Below, one piece after another: positions 42,423 through 54,873 of a stretch of DNA of 64,000 bases. The stretch is from Apoda limacodes. Taxonomy: Eukaryota; Arthropoda; Insecta; Lepidoptera; Limacodidae. The stretch is from NCBI GenBank assembly GCA_946406115.1, contig OX291562.1, positions 1,084,001 to 1,148,000 on the forward strand, read 5' to 3'. The stretch's first letter is position 1, and each line of letters opens with the position of its first letter. The position numbers and the translations under genes were made by a program. The notes beneath the pieces are model-generated. The model did no database searches. It was not told where the DNA came from and saw only the letters and a program-made list of their open reading frames with translations.

Positions 42423-42463
42423 TGCGTGCGGGGGAAGGGCTTTAAGCGCTAAGTGTGGAGTGA
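42423..42463. repeat. Right arm of an inverted repeat flanking LINE copy E
   Basis: tgcgtgcgggggaagggctt... pairs with 40669-40707 at most positions. Confidence 0.65.
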
Positions 42464-43689
42464 CCATTCTGTTACATTTTGTGACACCGTTTTTACAGCT
42501 CGGCTGGTACCTTCTGCCTGAAAAATAATGTTTAGGCTACCTAAGGTTGATATATTAATGTTCAAGTCATGGTAGAAGACTTCTGCTCCAGTGCTTAACT
42601 TCATTTGAAGCCATCCGAGGAGATCGTTACTCTGTGCATACCAGAAGTGTCCTCCTTATCTTCATGTCCATTTCATCCCACACCTAATTGTTTACGGTAT
42701 CTTTTGTCAAAAACAAGTGTTTTGTCACATGTCGCATCTATCATTGAGAGAACGTTACCTTCTGAGTGATTACTAGACACGGAGAGCTGGTCCTATTGTG
42801 ATGATAGCTGGCGGCACAGAACAAGAAATTGAGTACTATCCCGCTAACGCTGGGTTTCTTGCTTGTCGCAGGCCTAGCCTGTTATCGTTTGTAATTATTA
42901 ACATGATGTATATATACTACAGAGTCTGCGTAGGTATTGTTTTTTATAATATTATAATAGCCTATCGTAATGTGCTGATTGATTGATTGATATATTGAAC
43001 CTTGGGGGCACTGGGTGCTCTTGGATTGTCCACGCAGTACCTAGTGTACAAAAAATAGTACCTATAGGATACAACCACATCATAACAATTTACATTAGCA
43101 AATCTTCCTAAGATTTCCAGGCCTTCCGTCGTCGTGTACGTACCTACTTGAGCGATACGGCTTATTACGCAAGGGTTGTCACTAAGCTTGGGGGTAAAAT
43201 AATAGCTGTATTATTTTGTCGTACCTACATAATTAATAATCACAAATGTACCCAAATGAATCCGCATACGTACATACGTACGTACAACTTAAGTAAGAAG
43301 TTGATAGGAAAACATGAACAAGGTTGAGAACTAAATGGTTATTTACGATTATAAAAACTATAGGAAGTCATATAACGATAATTTTAGTATAATTAATTTT
43401 AATTTAACTCACACGTAGCTTTAAATATATTTCAGTTTTGTTTGGATGTATTTTTACATATATACAGGTAAACTACGTGTGTATCGGGCTTTAGTAAGCG
43501 TTTCGTAAGAAACCAAAAACTGTTTGAATTTTATTTTAATTGATATCCGCCAATGACTGGCAAAATTTTTATTACAAGGACTTCAAAACAAATTTAAGGG
43601 TTCCGTATTCAAAACATGCCAAAGGTTACAAAAGTTTCAGCTTTAAAACTTTCAAAATAAATATTGTTCATGTTATGCCCGCAATTCGC
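42464..43689. other. No supported gene
   Basis: A plus-strand open segment at about 42777-42900 (GPIVMIAGGTEQEIEYYPAN...) follows an acceptor-like attactag, but no donor or family was recognised. The rest is AT-rich. Confidence 0.3.
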
Positions 43690-43860
43690 ACTGACCGTGT
43701 AGCCTAAAGGCGATTGCTGACAAGTGCGACTAGAGCAGGCGTGAAAAGTGGCCGCTCGGGTTAGCTCATGACTTTTCGTCAGCGGCGCAAGTTTCCGTCG
43801 CGAGCGGCGGAGCGGCGGCGCGTGTGTCCGTGTACACGCTCATTTTCAGTCGATGTTTGG
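43690..43860 (+). promoter_or_regulatory. CpG-rich block with arthropod initiator
   Basis: Strongly CpG-rich for this window (gtcgcgagcggcggagcggcggcgcgtg). It ends with a perfect initiator TCAGTC at 43846-43851 (A at 43848), followed by AT-rich sequence. It has the look of a housekeeping-type promoter or 5' UTR on the plus strand. No coding exon was found downstream. Confidence 0.35.
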
Positions 43861-44672
43861 CAGAGTAAAATGCTATTGAATTGAGAATTGAGATTTTCGT
43901 TTGAAGCAGTCAGTGAAATCCAGGTGGTATAATAATATGTGTACCGTAAGTTAGTTAGTAAGTATATTTTAACTATTTACAAACGTTTTGGGTGTCAACC
44001 TGTCAGTCTGTTATGTAAATAAATTAAAGATAGAATGGATTGCCAGGGTTAAGTCCACTGTCAAAGCCAAGCCAAGGGTTACACCAGCCCAAACGGTTGG
44101 GAAAAGGTATTGTACTATCGTCTACGCCACAGAACATTAAATTAGTCTTATAATGTTCTGTGGTCTACACGTTAAGCTTTGTTATATTTTGTCTGTCTGC
44201 TTACTTTCTACTTTTTAGTTGAATAAAAAGTAAAAATAAATATATGTTACTGAAGGAAGCTAGTGAGATATCCCTTGCTTTGGAAACAAGTTGCTTTTGT
44301 CATGTGCCCCAGTCAAGACTCACAGTAATTGATTTCTTATCTTCACATCATATGAAATCATATAAAACGATAAAAAATGATCGGTACACAGCGTCTAGAA
44401 ACACGAAACCGCGAAACTATTTGTTACGGACCGAGCAGCGGACGTTACGATTGAAAGGGTCCCGAGAAGGGCCAGAGTGACGTGATGAGAAAGAAACAAT
44501 AAAACGCCCGGTCATGTAACAATGCAACCACCTTTATTGTGGACTCTAATATTCACAAACACTATCTTCTTAACAACTACTATTTACACAATTTACACTG
44601 CACTTAAAAATAAAACTTCATCTTTCTTCCAGTTTTCTTCTTCTTCTGCTCCTGTTCAGGAATGCTTTCAGC
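43861..44672. other. Flank of family 2 copy 2, unassigned
   Basis: Near 44380-44500 a CG-richer block (gttacggaccgagcagcgga, gtcccgagaagggccagag) precedes an AT-rich segment. On the minus strand that segment carries AATAAA and a Lys-rich codon run next to the LINE tail. It may be an LTR or 3' end of another element. Confidence 0.3.
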
Positions 44673-44784
44673 TTTTTTTTTTTTCTGAACTGACTATGCA
44701 GTTGGCTGTTGCAGCCATTACTGCTTCACCGGGCTTTTTGGGGCGAGACTCTGAAGGAGCCTCAGCCCATATAGCGCCCACCGC

Positions 44785-47082
44785 TCAAGGGCTCCCCGTG
44801 GAGGAAGCCTCGGCTTGGGTTGTCGCTCTCGGGTGCGTCCCTTCGACCAGCGTGAGTCTCGAACCCGAAGGTAAGTCACCGCCAGGAGGGGAGTTCCCCG
44901 TTACGCGGGTACGGTTGCGATTGAGTGGGGACGAGAAGCGCCCCGGCACTCTTTGATACCTCGTGTATCCTTGTGGGCGCCGACGAACCCGGGGACGTCG
45001 GCGTCGTGTTTGGAGGGAGACCCTATTCGGGGAGGTCATAGAGACTAATCACGCTATCCGAACAGCGAGATAGTCATCTGGGGCCGTTAGTACGTGCTGA
45101 GGTCGATCGGGGGGATGATAAGTTGTGGATTGCACAATTAATTGATTGGGGTGTTTTGCGTACGCTGGAAAAAGCGGACTGCCATGTCTTTGAAATATTG
45201 GTGAATCGTGAGGAGTTCGAAGTCTCTGTGTAGGTCCGCATTGCGGACGTACCAAGAGGCTCCAGAGGCCGCTCTGAGAAAGCGGTTTTGGAGGGTTCGA
45301 AGTTTGTGGAGATTGCGCTTGGATAACGCAAAGACTACGCTAGCGTAAGCTAGTATGGGGCGGATGCAAGTTGTGTAAAGATTCAGCTTATTTATAAGCG
45401 ACATCTTACTGTACTTGCCTATCATGGGATAAAGACGTCCGAGGACAAAAGCGGCTCGGTCTCTGACTATTTTGGTGTGAGCGTGGAAGTTCAAACGACT
45501 GTCCATGGTCGAGGAGGAGGCGTTCGTAGAGTTTACCAAGGGCTTTTAGTAAACTTATAGGGCGATAGGAGGACGGTTCGGTACGAGCTTTGCCTGGCTT
45601 ATGGATGCCTATAACAATTGCATCTTTCCATTGAGAAGAAAAGAAAGAAAAAGAAGAATGTTCGATAGCAGCGTTAAAGATCGCTACTAGGAGGCAGAGA
45701 AGGGGAAGAGTGAGGCGCTTTAGGATATCGTTAGAGATACCGTCCGCACCGGGGGCTTTACGGGGGCGTAGGTCTTTGATGACCTGTATGACTTCGTCGA
45801 CAGTGACAGGGGGCAGGGGTCTTGTGGAGGCAGAGAAGTTCTGCGCTCCACTTCGCCGTCTACCTCGCGCACGTCGTCGGGATCGAACGGCTGTAGGCAC
45901 ATTGGGCTTGGAGGCTAGACGCTAGGCAATCCGCTTTTTCGTCGTCATTGAACGCGGGAACGTTGTTGGGACGAGATACCGGAGGGATAGAGTTGGTGGT
46001 GTTGGATTTTAGAGCTCTGGCTAAGTGCCAATAAGCTTGGTGAGAAGGAGAAATGTTCTCCATAAGATCACTGAAACGTTGGGCGCGAAGCTCAGCTACA
46101 GCGGTTCTTACACGGCGGTGTAAGTCGTTGAAGCGAGCTTTATTTTCGATAGTGGGAGCGCAATCGCGTGCGCGGCAGGATTAGGTGGTGATAATCACCA
46201 ACCGGCACCTGTCTTGAGCACTCGCCAACAGTGGCGGCCAGGTGGCTAGTGAGTGAGTCAATAGCTACGTTTAGGTCGGTCGCGGATGAGATTACGTTGG
46301 GAACACGGACTAGATGGCGAGCTGGGATTTTCGAGCAATAGCCCAAACTCGGGAGGAAGAAAGAAGAAAATGTCGGGAGGAGAGTCCGAAGGGGAACCTA
46401 ATCGGAGGACGACAGGGCGGTGGTCCGAGTCAAGTTCGTCAAGCACCTCTATAGAGCGAAAGCTTAGCCTTACATTCTTTAGAAGTGCTATGTCGAGTAC
46501 GTCAGGGTTATTCCGAGTATTGTGGGGAAAGTAAGTGGGCGTCATGGGAGCGATGATGTCAAAGTTTAGTCTGTCAACTAAATCGTCGAGGAGTCTGCCT
46601 CTCCGTGAAGTTACAGAAGAGTTCCAGCGGCGATGCTTGCAATTTAGGTCGCCGGCAAGAATGACGGCGTCGCCTGAATTTAAGAGCGACTGAAGGTCGC
46701 TCTCGAGCAAGTCTTTTAGGGGAGAGAGTTAAACCGATGCAATGATGATCGGCTGATAGCCGGTCATCGCTAAGCAGCAGACGGATGCTTCTAAGTTTGT
46801 AAGTGGTGGAGGATCGATAGGGGAGCAATGCAGGGAGCGCCTGTAATAGATGAGAGTGCCTCCGAGATTGGAGGCAGTTCTATCATTACGGACGGTGCGA
46901 TAGTTCGCGATCGAAGGGGTGCGGACAGCGGGCTTTAGGAACGTTTCCTGGATGAGGAAGACGTCCGGTTTTTGGGACGAGAGGAATTGCGATAATTCCT
47001 CTTTTTGGTTACGAAGACCGTTGGCGTTAAAATAGCCTAAGGAGACGGACCGGGGTTTTTCGCACGCGGTTGTGCAATCCAT
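44785..47082 (-). pseudogene. LINE family 2 ORF2, copy 2
   Basis: Broken frames spell, in order, the endonuclease start (MDCTTACEKPRSVSLGYFNA at 47082), AGDLNCKHRRWNS, LDELDSDHRPVVLRLG, RKAPGADGISND, SYRPISLLKALGKLYERLL, then directly TMDSRLNFHAHTK-type C-terminal sequence and the basic tail. The polymerase active site is deleted, so the copy is dead. Confidence 0.88.
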
Positions 47083-47090
47083 TTTGGTTT

Positions 47091-48303
47091 TTAAGGTTTT
47101 GGGGCCACCCTGCGGAGGGTGGCGAAGAAGTCGCGATGCTTAGCCATGAAGCTGAGCATTTGATTGAGACCGGTGATCTGTACGTATTCGGCGTACACGA
47201 TCTCAAAATAGGCTGGGTCGCAGGCCCAAGAAATCTCAGCGAGAATGCCGAAGTGCTGCTGCTCGGCCGTCTGAGCGGCGTTGCGGGGCAGTGCGAGATA
47301 GGAGCGCGGGGGGGCAAGGCGCGTTTGCGCGAGAGGTGCGGAAGCACTTCGCATGGGTGCTGGACGCGGGATATCCCGAGACATGAGAGGGGCGGGGTAG
47401 GGAATACCCGTGACTGAGACGGGCCCAGGGAGAGCAGATAGAAGTTTGTCTGTCTCTTTAGATTTGGTTGCGTCAATTAGTGCTGGAGGACGGCTCCAGG
47501 CGTTGACAGAAGGGAGGGGGGCAGGCACGAGCGGAGCCTGTTGGCGGGGGGCGGAAGGGCGTGATTTACCCTGTTTGGGTTTACGCGAGTTCTGTTTGGG
47601 AGCTTTGGGGCACCCGCGGTAATTCGCAGGGTGGCCTTCGCTCCCACAGAGTACGCAAGCGACCGGGTCGGATGCGTTAACGCGATCGCGATCACAGACA
47701 TTTCACGCAGCGCGGTCTGCGTCTGCAGTTGCTCTGTGCGTGGCCATACAACTGGCATCGGTAGCATTATCCTGGGGTCGCCCTCTTGTGCGGAGTCTCG
47801 ACCCGGACGCCCTTGAGGCTGCACACATCTTTAATATTAAAGATGGCTTTGCCCTCTTTGGTGAGGTCTAGCACTACGAGCACCATGTCGTAGCACTCAG
47901 ATCGGTTGCGGCCGTTGTACATACGATGTACTTCCCTAACTGGGAGGCCTTGGACGATTAAGTCGTCCTGGACAGTTTTTTCGAAGAAATCCTTAGGGAC
48001 TCCCCATATAACTGCCCTGAGCACGCGTTCTTCGGCCAGCGAGTACGTACGGTACTTGTATTTCTGAGCCGTAAGAAAGGCCGTCAGATTTCGGAAAACT
48101 GTCGGTGTCGGGACCTGTACTTTGATGCCGCGCACCGCATCATTGCCGGCGTGCATATAGTTAATACGCTTGGCCTTCATAGCGTTTGCAATGTTTGGCC
48201 AGGCCCCTTTGTCTTTGATGACAACAGGGGGGGGAATTTTTTCCTTCCGTCGCGAAGTGGGACAGTCGGCCTGCGAAGAGGTAGCGGCGGGGGTTGTGTC
48301 CAT
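47091..48303 (-). pseudogene. LINE family 2 ORF1 C-terminal part, copy 2
   Basis: Frames 47767-48303 and 47091-47528 match ORF1 of the intact copy (RVLRAVIWGVPKDF, MVLVVLDLTKEGKAIFNI, then the Pro-rich tail and EISWACDPAYFEIVYAEYVQ). The zinc-knuckle region (about 47530-47780) is in other frames because of small indels. Confidence 0.85.
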
Positions 48304-48310
48304 GGCGGCT

Positions 48311-50043
48311 CCATATAATACTCAACACGCTAACTGTTTTCACCTGTAACTTAATAACCGTACATACGGTCTATATAGAACTTTACACAGTAGTTCTGTA
48401 CATTTTTGCACAACAAATGGCATATGTTTTACATACGTATATTCAACTAAATTTCCCACTTTTTTGGGGACAGTCGTGCGTACAAAGTCGACAATATGTC
48501 GGTACTCACACAATATCATTTTTGATATCAACAAATAGTAAAGAGGGGAAATGAAACAAACCTACTCTACTTTTACCTAACTTAATACAATTTGACACTT
48601 ATTGTTATAACATTTTCTTAAATCTAAACTAGTCCCTATAAGGAAAATAGTTTTTATTATGTAAATATTAATGAATTATACAAATGCATTTATAGATGCA
48701 ATTTGTGTTGTATCCTTGTAGCGGTGATAACCGCACGTGTTAAAGCAGACCTACTTGCTATCACATAGGTACATAAATATGAAAAATTACTCCGATAAAC
48801 CTACTGTGCAGTGTTTGTATCTACCTTTTACATTCATAAATTAATTACTTAATTACGTAATTACTACATAACATAAGTTTTACAAAAATATCTACGCTAA
48901 TCTTTGCGGGTGAAACCGCGGCATAAACATTTACATATTTCTTATTACAGGAAAACCCACAGTATAAGTTTTACTTATATAAAGGTAAACAATAGGTCGT
49001 AAAAGCGAACCTAACTATTTTCAAATTTGTTTAGCTTTTGAAAGTGACGTTGACATACTAATTTAATTATATGAAAGTTCCTTAAGTAAATAGGTAGCAA
49101 AGATTTCTTTAAAGGGGTAATCTTCATGTATCATAATACATAATAAGCGCGTACATAAAATACAAATTAAACGAAAAAAGTGCCTGAGCTAAAAGGGATC
49201 TCTCCCTCAGAATGATCTGTACCCACCCGTATAGTTACACTACTGATTTTCAGTGACAGGTCTTACTGCGTAACTTCACGATCACGGACATTAGTGCAAG
49301 AAAAACAAAAATAAATAAAGCATTAAATACTTACCTATAAATATTTCAATTAAATTTTAACTTGCCTACCTAGTTCTAAATACTATGAAATTAATATTAA
49401 TATTTACTAATTAATATTTACAAAAAAATAAAATAAATTTATATATACAAATCAATAAGGGGAAAAACAAAAATGGCAGAAGAAGATGTATGCATTGCCA
49501 TTAAGGCCTTTATCTCTAATGCAAAATATAGCAAATACTAGACAGCAAATGCACTTCCCGACAGCACAGAAAGAGACAGCAAAAAACTCTAACCTACTAG
49601 ATTGAGTTTTTTCTCTTGATATTTATGTTTATTTAGAACATACTTGTATGTTCTAATTATAAGTAGTTATTTATTTATTTAAAAAAAAATATATTGTACT
49701 AAAATTTTTTCATCCCGGGCGTGGCATCAATGAATGTGACTGGAAACTATATTGAGATTTTGTTAGGTAGGTACTAAGATTTATTAATAATATATTTTCT
49801 TTAATGAAAATTAAGGAGTGATATTTTTGAAGGCGCAAGTGAGCTAAATAAGTTATCCTTCAAGGAGAGTGTTTAGGAACATTTGAGAATGTAATGCAAT
49901 GCTAGCAATAAAAGAGTCCTAGATATAAATTAGAATTTTCTTTATTAACAATCCAACTTTTACTCGAGAAAACCTTATGCTCAGTTTTAATTAAGCATTG
50001 CTCATGCTGTATTTGCTTCACACAAGCTTTATTTGGAAAGAAA
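48311..50043. other. AT-rich, no recognised feature
   Basis: 1.7 kb of AT-rich sequence. No coding frame, array or known element was recognised. Confidence 0.4.
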
Positions 50044-53000
50044 TGTGTGTATGGCACATGTTTCGAGTGACATTAAAGTAATTCATGTGGAGTGAGCTCT
50101 TGTGTGTATGGCACATGTTTCGAGTGACATTAAAGTAATTCATGTGGAGTGAGCTCTTGTGTGTATGGCACATGTTTCGAGTGACATTAAAGTAATTCAT
50201 GTGGAGTGAGCTCTTGTGTGTATGGCACATGTTTCGAGTGACATTAAAGTAATTCATGTGGAGTGAGCTCTTGTGTGTATGGCACATGTTTCGAGTGACA
50301 TTAAAGTAATTCATGTGGAGTGAGCTCTTGTGTGTATGGCACATGTTTCGAGTGACATTAAAGTAATTCATGTGGAGTGAGCTCTTGTGTGTATGGCACA
50401 TGTTTCGAGTGACATTAAAGTAATTCATGTGGAGTGAGCTCTTGTGTGTATGGCACATGTTTCGAGTGACATTAAAGTAATTCATGTGGAGTGAGCTCTT
50501 GTGTGTATGGCACATGTTTCGAGTGACATTAAAGTAATTCATGTGGAGTGAGCTCTTGTGTGTATGGCACATGTTTCGAGTGACATTAAAGTAATTCATG
50601 TGGAGTGAGCTCTTGTGTGTATGGCACATGTTTCGAGTGACATTAAAGTAATTCATGTGGAGTGAGCTCTTGTGTGTATGGCACATGTTTCGAGTGACAT
50701 TAAAGTAATTCATGTGGAGTGAGCTCTTGTGTGTATGGCACATGTTTCGAGTGACATTAAAGTAATTCATGTGGAGTGAGCTCTTGTGTGTATGGCACAT
50801 GTTTCGAGTGACATTAAAGTAATTCATGTGGAGTGAGCTCTTGTGTGTATGGCACATGTTTCGAGTGACATTAAAGTAATTCATGTGGAGTGAGCTCTTG
50901 TGTGTATGGCACATGTTTCGAGTGACATTAAAGTAATTCATGTGGAGTGAGCTCTTGTGTGTATGGCACATGTTTCGAGTGACATTAAAGTAATTCATGT
51001 GGAGTGAGCTCTTGTGTGTATGGCACATGTTTCGAGTGACATTAAAGTAATTCATGTGGAGTGAGCTCTTGTGTGTATGGCACATGTTTCGAGTGACATT
51101 AAAGTAATTCATGTGGAGTGAGCTCTTGTGTGTATGGCACATGTTTCGAGTGACATTAAAGTAATTCATGTGGAGTGAGCTCTTGTGTGTATGGCACATG
51201 TTTCGAGTGACATTAAAGTAATTCATGTGGAGTGAGCTCTTGTGTGTATGGCACATGTTTCGAGTGACATTAAAGTAATTCATGTGGAGTGAGCTCTTGT
51301 GTGTATGGCACATGTTTCGAGTGACATTAAAGTAATTCATGTGGAGTGAGCTCTTGTGTGTATGGCACATGTTTCGAGTGACATTAAAGTAATTCATGTG
51401 GAGTGAGCTCTTGTGTGTATGGCACATGTTTCGAGTGACATTAAAGTAATTCATGTGGAGTGAGCTCTTGTGTGTATGGCACATGTTTCGAGTGACATTA
51501 AAGTAATTCATGTGGAGTGAGCTCTTGTGTGTATGGCACATGTTTCGAGTGACATTAAAGTAATTCATGTGGAGTGAGCTCTTGTGTGTATGGCACATGT
51601 TTCGAGTGACATTAAAGTAATTCATGTGGAGTGAGCTCTTGTGTGTATGGCACATGTTTCGAGTGACATTAAAGTAATTCATGTGGAGTGAGCTCTTGTG
51701 TGTATGGCACATGTTTCGAGTGACATTAAAGTAATTCATGTGGAGTGAGCTCTTGTGTGTATGGCACATGTTTCGAGTGACATTAAAGTAATTCATGTGG
51801 AGTGAGCTCTTGTGTGTATGGCACATGTTTCGAGTGACATTAAAGTAATTCATGTGGAGTGAGCTCTTGTGTGTATGGCACATGTTTCGAGTGACATTAA
51901 AGTAATTCATGTGGAGTGAGCTCTTGTGTGTATGGCACATGTTTCGAGTGACATTAAAGTAATTCATGTGGAGTGAGCTCTTGTGTGTATGGCACATGTT
52001 TCGAGTGACATTAAAGTAATTCATGTGGAGTGAGCTCTTGTGTGTATGGCACATGTTTCGAGTGACATTAAAGTAATTCATGTGGAGTGAGCTCTTGTGT
52101 GTATGGCACATGTTTCGAGTGACATTAAAGTAATTCATGTGGAGTGAGCTCTTGTGTGTATGGCACATGTTTCGAGTGACATTAAAGTAATTCATGTGGA
52201 GTGAGCTCTTGTGTGTATGGCACATGTTTCGAGTGACATTAAAGTAATTCATGTGGAGTGAGCTCTTGTGTGTATGGCACATGTTTCGAGTGACATTAAA
52301 GTAATTCATGTGGAGTGAGCTCTTGTGTGTATGGCACATGTTTCGAGTGACATTAAAGTAATTCATGTGGAGTGAGCTCTTGTGTGTATGGCACATGTTT
52401 CGAGTGACATTAAAGTAATTCATGTGGAGTGAGCTCTTGTGTGTATGGCACATGTTTCGAGTGACATTAAAGTAATTCATGTGGAGTGAGCTCTTGTGTG
52501 TATGGCACATGTTTCGAGTGACATTAAAGTAATTCATGTGGAGTGAGCTCTTGTGTGTATGGCACATGTTTCGAGTGACATTAAAGTAATTCATGTGGAG
52601 TGAGCTCTTGTGTGTATGGCACATGTTTCGAGTGACATTAAAGTAATTCATGTGGAGTGAGCTCTTGTGTGTATGGCACATGTTTCGAGTGACATTAAAG
52701 TAATTCATGTGGAGTGAGCTCTTGTGTGTATGGCACATGTTTCGAGTGACATTAAAGTAATTCATGTGGAGTGAGCTCTTGTGTGTATGGCACATGTTTC
52801 GAGTGACATTAAAGTAATTCATGTGGAGTGAGCTCTTGTGTGTATGGCACATGTTTCGAGTGACATTAAAGTAATTCATGTGGAGTGAGCTCTTGTGTGT
52901 ATGGCACATGTTTCGAGTGACATTAAAGTAATTCATGTGGAGTGAGCTCTTGTGTGTATGGCACATGTTTCGAGTGACATTAAAGTAATTCATGTGGAGT

Positions 53001-53520
53001 GAGCTCTTGTGTGTATGGCACATGTTTCGAGTGACATTAAAGTAATTCATGTGGAGTGAGCTCTTGTGTGTATGGCACATGTTTCGAGTGACATTAAAGT
53101 AATTCATGTGGAGTGAGCTCTTGTGTGTATGGCACATGTTTCGAGTGACATTAAAGTAATTCATGTGGAGTGAGCTCTTGTGTGTATGGCACATGTTTCG
53201 AGTGACATTAAAGTAATTCATGTGGAGTGAGCTCTTGTGTGTATGGCACATGTTTCGAGTGACATTAAAGTAATTCATGTGGAGTGAGCTCTTGTGTGTA
53301 TGGCACATGTTTCGAGTGACATTAAAGTAATTCATGTGGAGTGAGCTCTTGTGTGTATGGCACATGTTTCGAGTGACATTAAAGTAATTCATGTGGAGTG
53401 AGCTCTTGTGTGTATGGCACATGTTTCGAGTGACATTAAAGTAATTCATGTGGAGTGAGCTCTTGTGTGTATGGCACATGTTTCGAGTGACATTAAAGTA
53501 ATTCATGTGGAGTGAGCTCT
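50044..53520. repeat. 57-bp satellite array, 61 exact copies
   Basis: Sixty-one head-to-tail units of 57 bp (3477 bp), each starting tgtgtgtatggcacatgttt and ending gagctct. By reading, the units appear identical throughout. Each holds CACATG...CATGTG as a 6-bp inverted repeat around a 23-nt interval, and a SacI-type gagctc palindrome. The minus-strand frame has no stop, so a 1200-codon frame (53620 to 50018) runs through the array and repeats a 19-residue peptide (KSSLHMNYFNVTRNMCHTH) 61 times. The other frames contain stops. I treat it as a satellite, not a gene. Confidence 0.95.
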
Positions 53521-53972
53521 TGCCGTCTTGTATTCTATGTATAATATACAAAAACTTCACTTCGTCCCAATGCATTCTGACGTAGGAACTGTCCACGTAT
53601 GCCGCCATTTTGTGTAGCATTATAAATAAATAAATATATTTAATTATTGTAAAATAAACAGCAAAACTGTTACAAAATTGAACAAAAGGACTGATAACAG
53701 ATAAAAAAGCACAAACAAAAAACAGGTACTTGCCTTTTTGGTGACAAGTTATAAGAGGTAGCTAGATAGACAGATATTTGAACTTTTAGTTGCTGATTAT
53801 AATAAATAAATAAAATTACATTATTCACAGACATTATGTATAAAAAAAATTAAATATTTGAATCACACAATAGATATTATGTAAGTAAAATACAAAAATA
53901 CTAGAGGAATAAAAAAGCTTGTACCTAAGACTACTGCATTAAGTATTGTAAATTATGCTAACTATTTAATGA
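53521..53972. other. Non-coding flank between two arrays
   Basis: AT-rich. The first 110 bp (ccgtcttgtattctatgtat...gccgccattttgtg) is the unique N-terminal extension of the array's open frame. No promoter or splice signal was seen. Confidence 0.4.
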
Positions 53973-54210
53973 ACTAACTACCTAGCCGTAGCCACACATG
54001 CTTTGTACTAACTACCTAGCCGTAGCCACACATGCTTTGTACTAACTACCTAGCCGTAGCCACACATGCTTTGTACTAACTACCTAGCCGTAGCCACACA
54101 TGCTTTGTACTAACTACCTAGCCGTAGCCACACATGCTTTGTACTAACTACCTAGCCGTAGCCACACATGCTTTGTACTAACTACCTAGCCGTAGCCACA
54201 CATGCTTTGT
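53973..54210. repeat. Exact 34-bp unit, 7 tandem copies
   Basis: Seven identical units starting actaactacctagccgtagc, with 'ac' shared at the flanks. It lies only 452 bp beyond the 57-bp satellite. Confidence 0.9.
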
Positions 54211-54537
54211 ACAAACACCTGCCAAGAAAACATTGAGAAAATAAAAAGCTGTTCTAATTTGATTTAATATGTAGGAATACTATATTATGCATGTGCAGAT
54301 CTGTAGTCAAAACTCGTTGCAAAGAGCTTCTGGACATGTTTAATTGTTGACAATGATGACGAATGAAGGTGGATGGGAGTTCGTGTAACTGCTGCTATGT
54401 TTTCAAGCGATCTACCGGTACGTGGAATGCCACCAGCTAATTAAATTCTCCACAGAAGCTCGAGATGGTGCATGATGGTGACCGAAAAATGTGCGACATC
54501 TTCGAACCGTTCCTGTAAAGTTCTCACCATTTCAGCA
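54211..54537. other. No recognised feature
   Basis: Non-coding stretch between the 34-bp array and the RTE fragment. Confidence 0.4.
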
Positions 54538-54873
54538 GTCATCATCATCATATCAGCCCATTGACGTCCACTGCTGGACATAGACCTCACCTAACTTTCT
54601 CCACAGCGTGTTACTTTGTGCCGCCTGTAACTAACGGCTCCCCGCTACCCTTACGAGGTCATCTGTCCATCTAGCGGGGGGCCGTCCCACGCTGCGCATT
54701 CCGGTTCGTGGTCGCCACTCGAGAACCTTCTTCCCCCACCGGGCTTCGGTTCTTCGAGCTATGTGCCCTGCCCATTGCCACTTCAGCGTCGCGATTCGGT
54801 GAGCTATGTTGGCGACTTTGGTTCTCCTACAGATTTCCTCATTCCTGATTCGATTACGTAGGGAACCTCTAGT
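54538..54873 (-). mobile_element. RTE-type LINE, 3' end
   Basis: The minus frame at 54631-54879 (RIRNEEICRRTKVANIAHRI, LKWQWAGHIARR, RPPARWTDDLVRVAG) is the C-terminus of RTE-group ORF2 proteins. It is followed by the characteristic gtccagcagtggacgtcaat 3' end and a tgatgatgatga tail at about 54540-54550. Strongly 5'-truncated. It abuts an unrelated plus-strand LINE fragment at about 54873. Confidence 0.85.

Larger units (their letters stand above)
44673..48310 (-). mobile_element. LINE family 2 copy 2, 5'-truncated, internally deleted
   Basis: Minus-strand copy closely matching 22030-26440 of the full-length element. It begins with an oligo-T (44673-44684) and the same 3' UTR, and ends inside ORF1 at the segment AAMDTTPAA. 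It is about 0.8 kb shorter than the matching interval. The main loss, about 0.67 kb near 45510-45525, joins the TMDSRLNF region directly to the LYERLL region and removes FADD and the RT core. A loss of about 40 bp near 46170 and replacements near 46360 and 45650 are also present. Confidence 0.9.

Noticed and set aside
50044..53520. CRISPR array
   Set aside because: Units abut with no variable spacers, the host is an animal genome and no cas genes are present. It is a plain tandem satellite. The same applies to the other arrays.
50018..53620. 1200-residue open frame as a repeat-rich protein gene
   Set aside because: It exists only because the 57-bp period is divisible by three. The units look identical at all codon positions, and no promoter or splice signals were seen. 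It is kept as a satellite, with the coding possibility listed as a finding.
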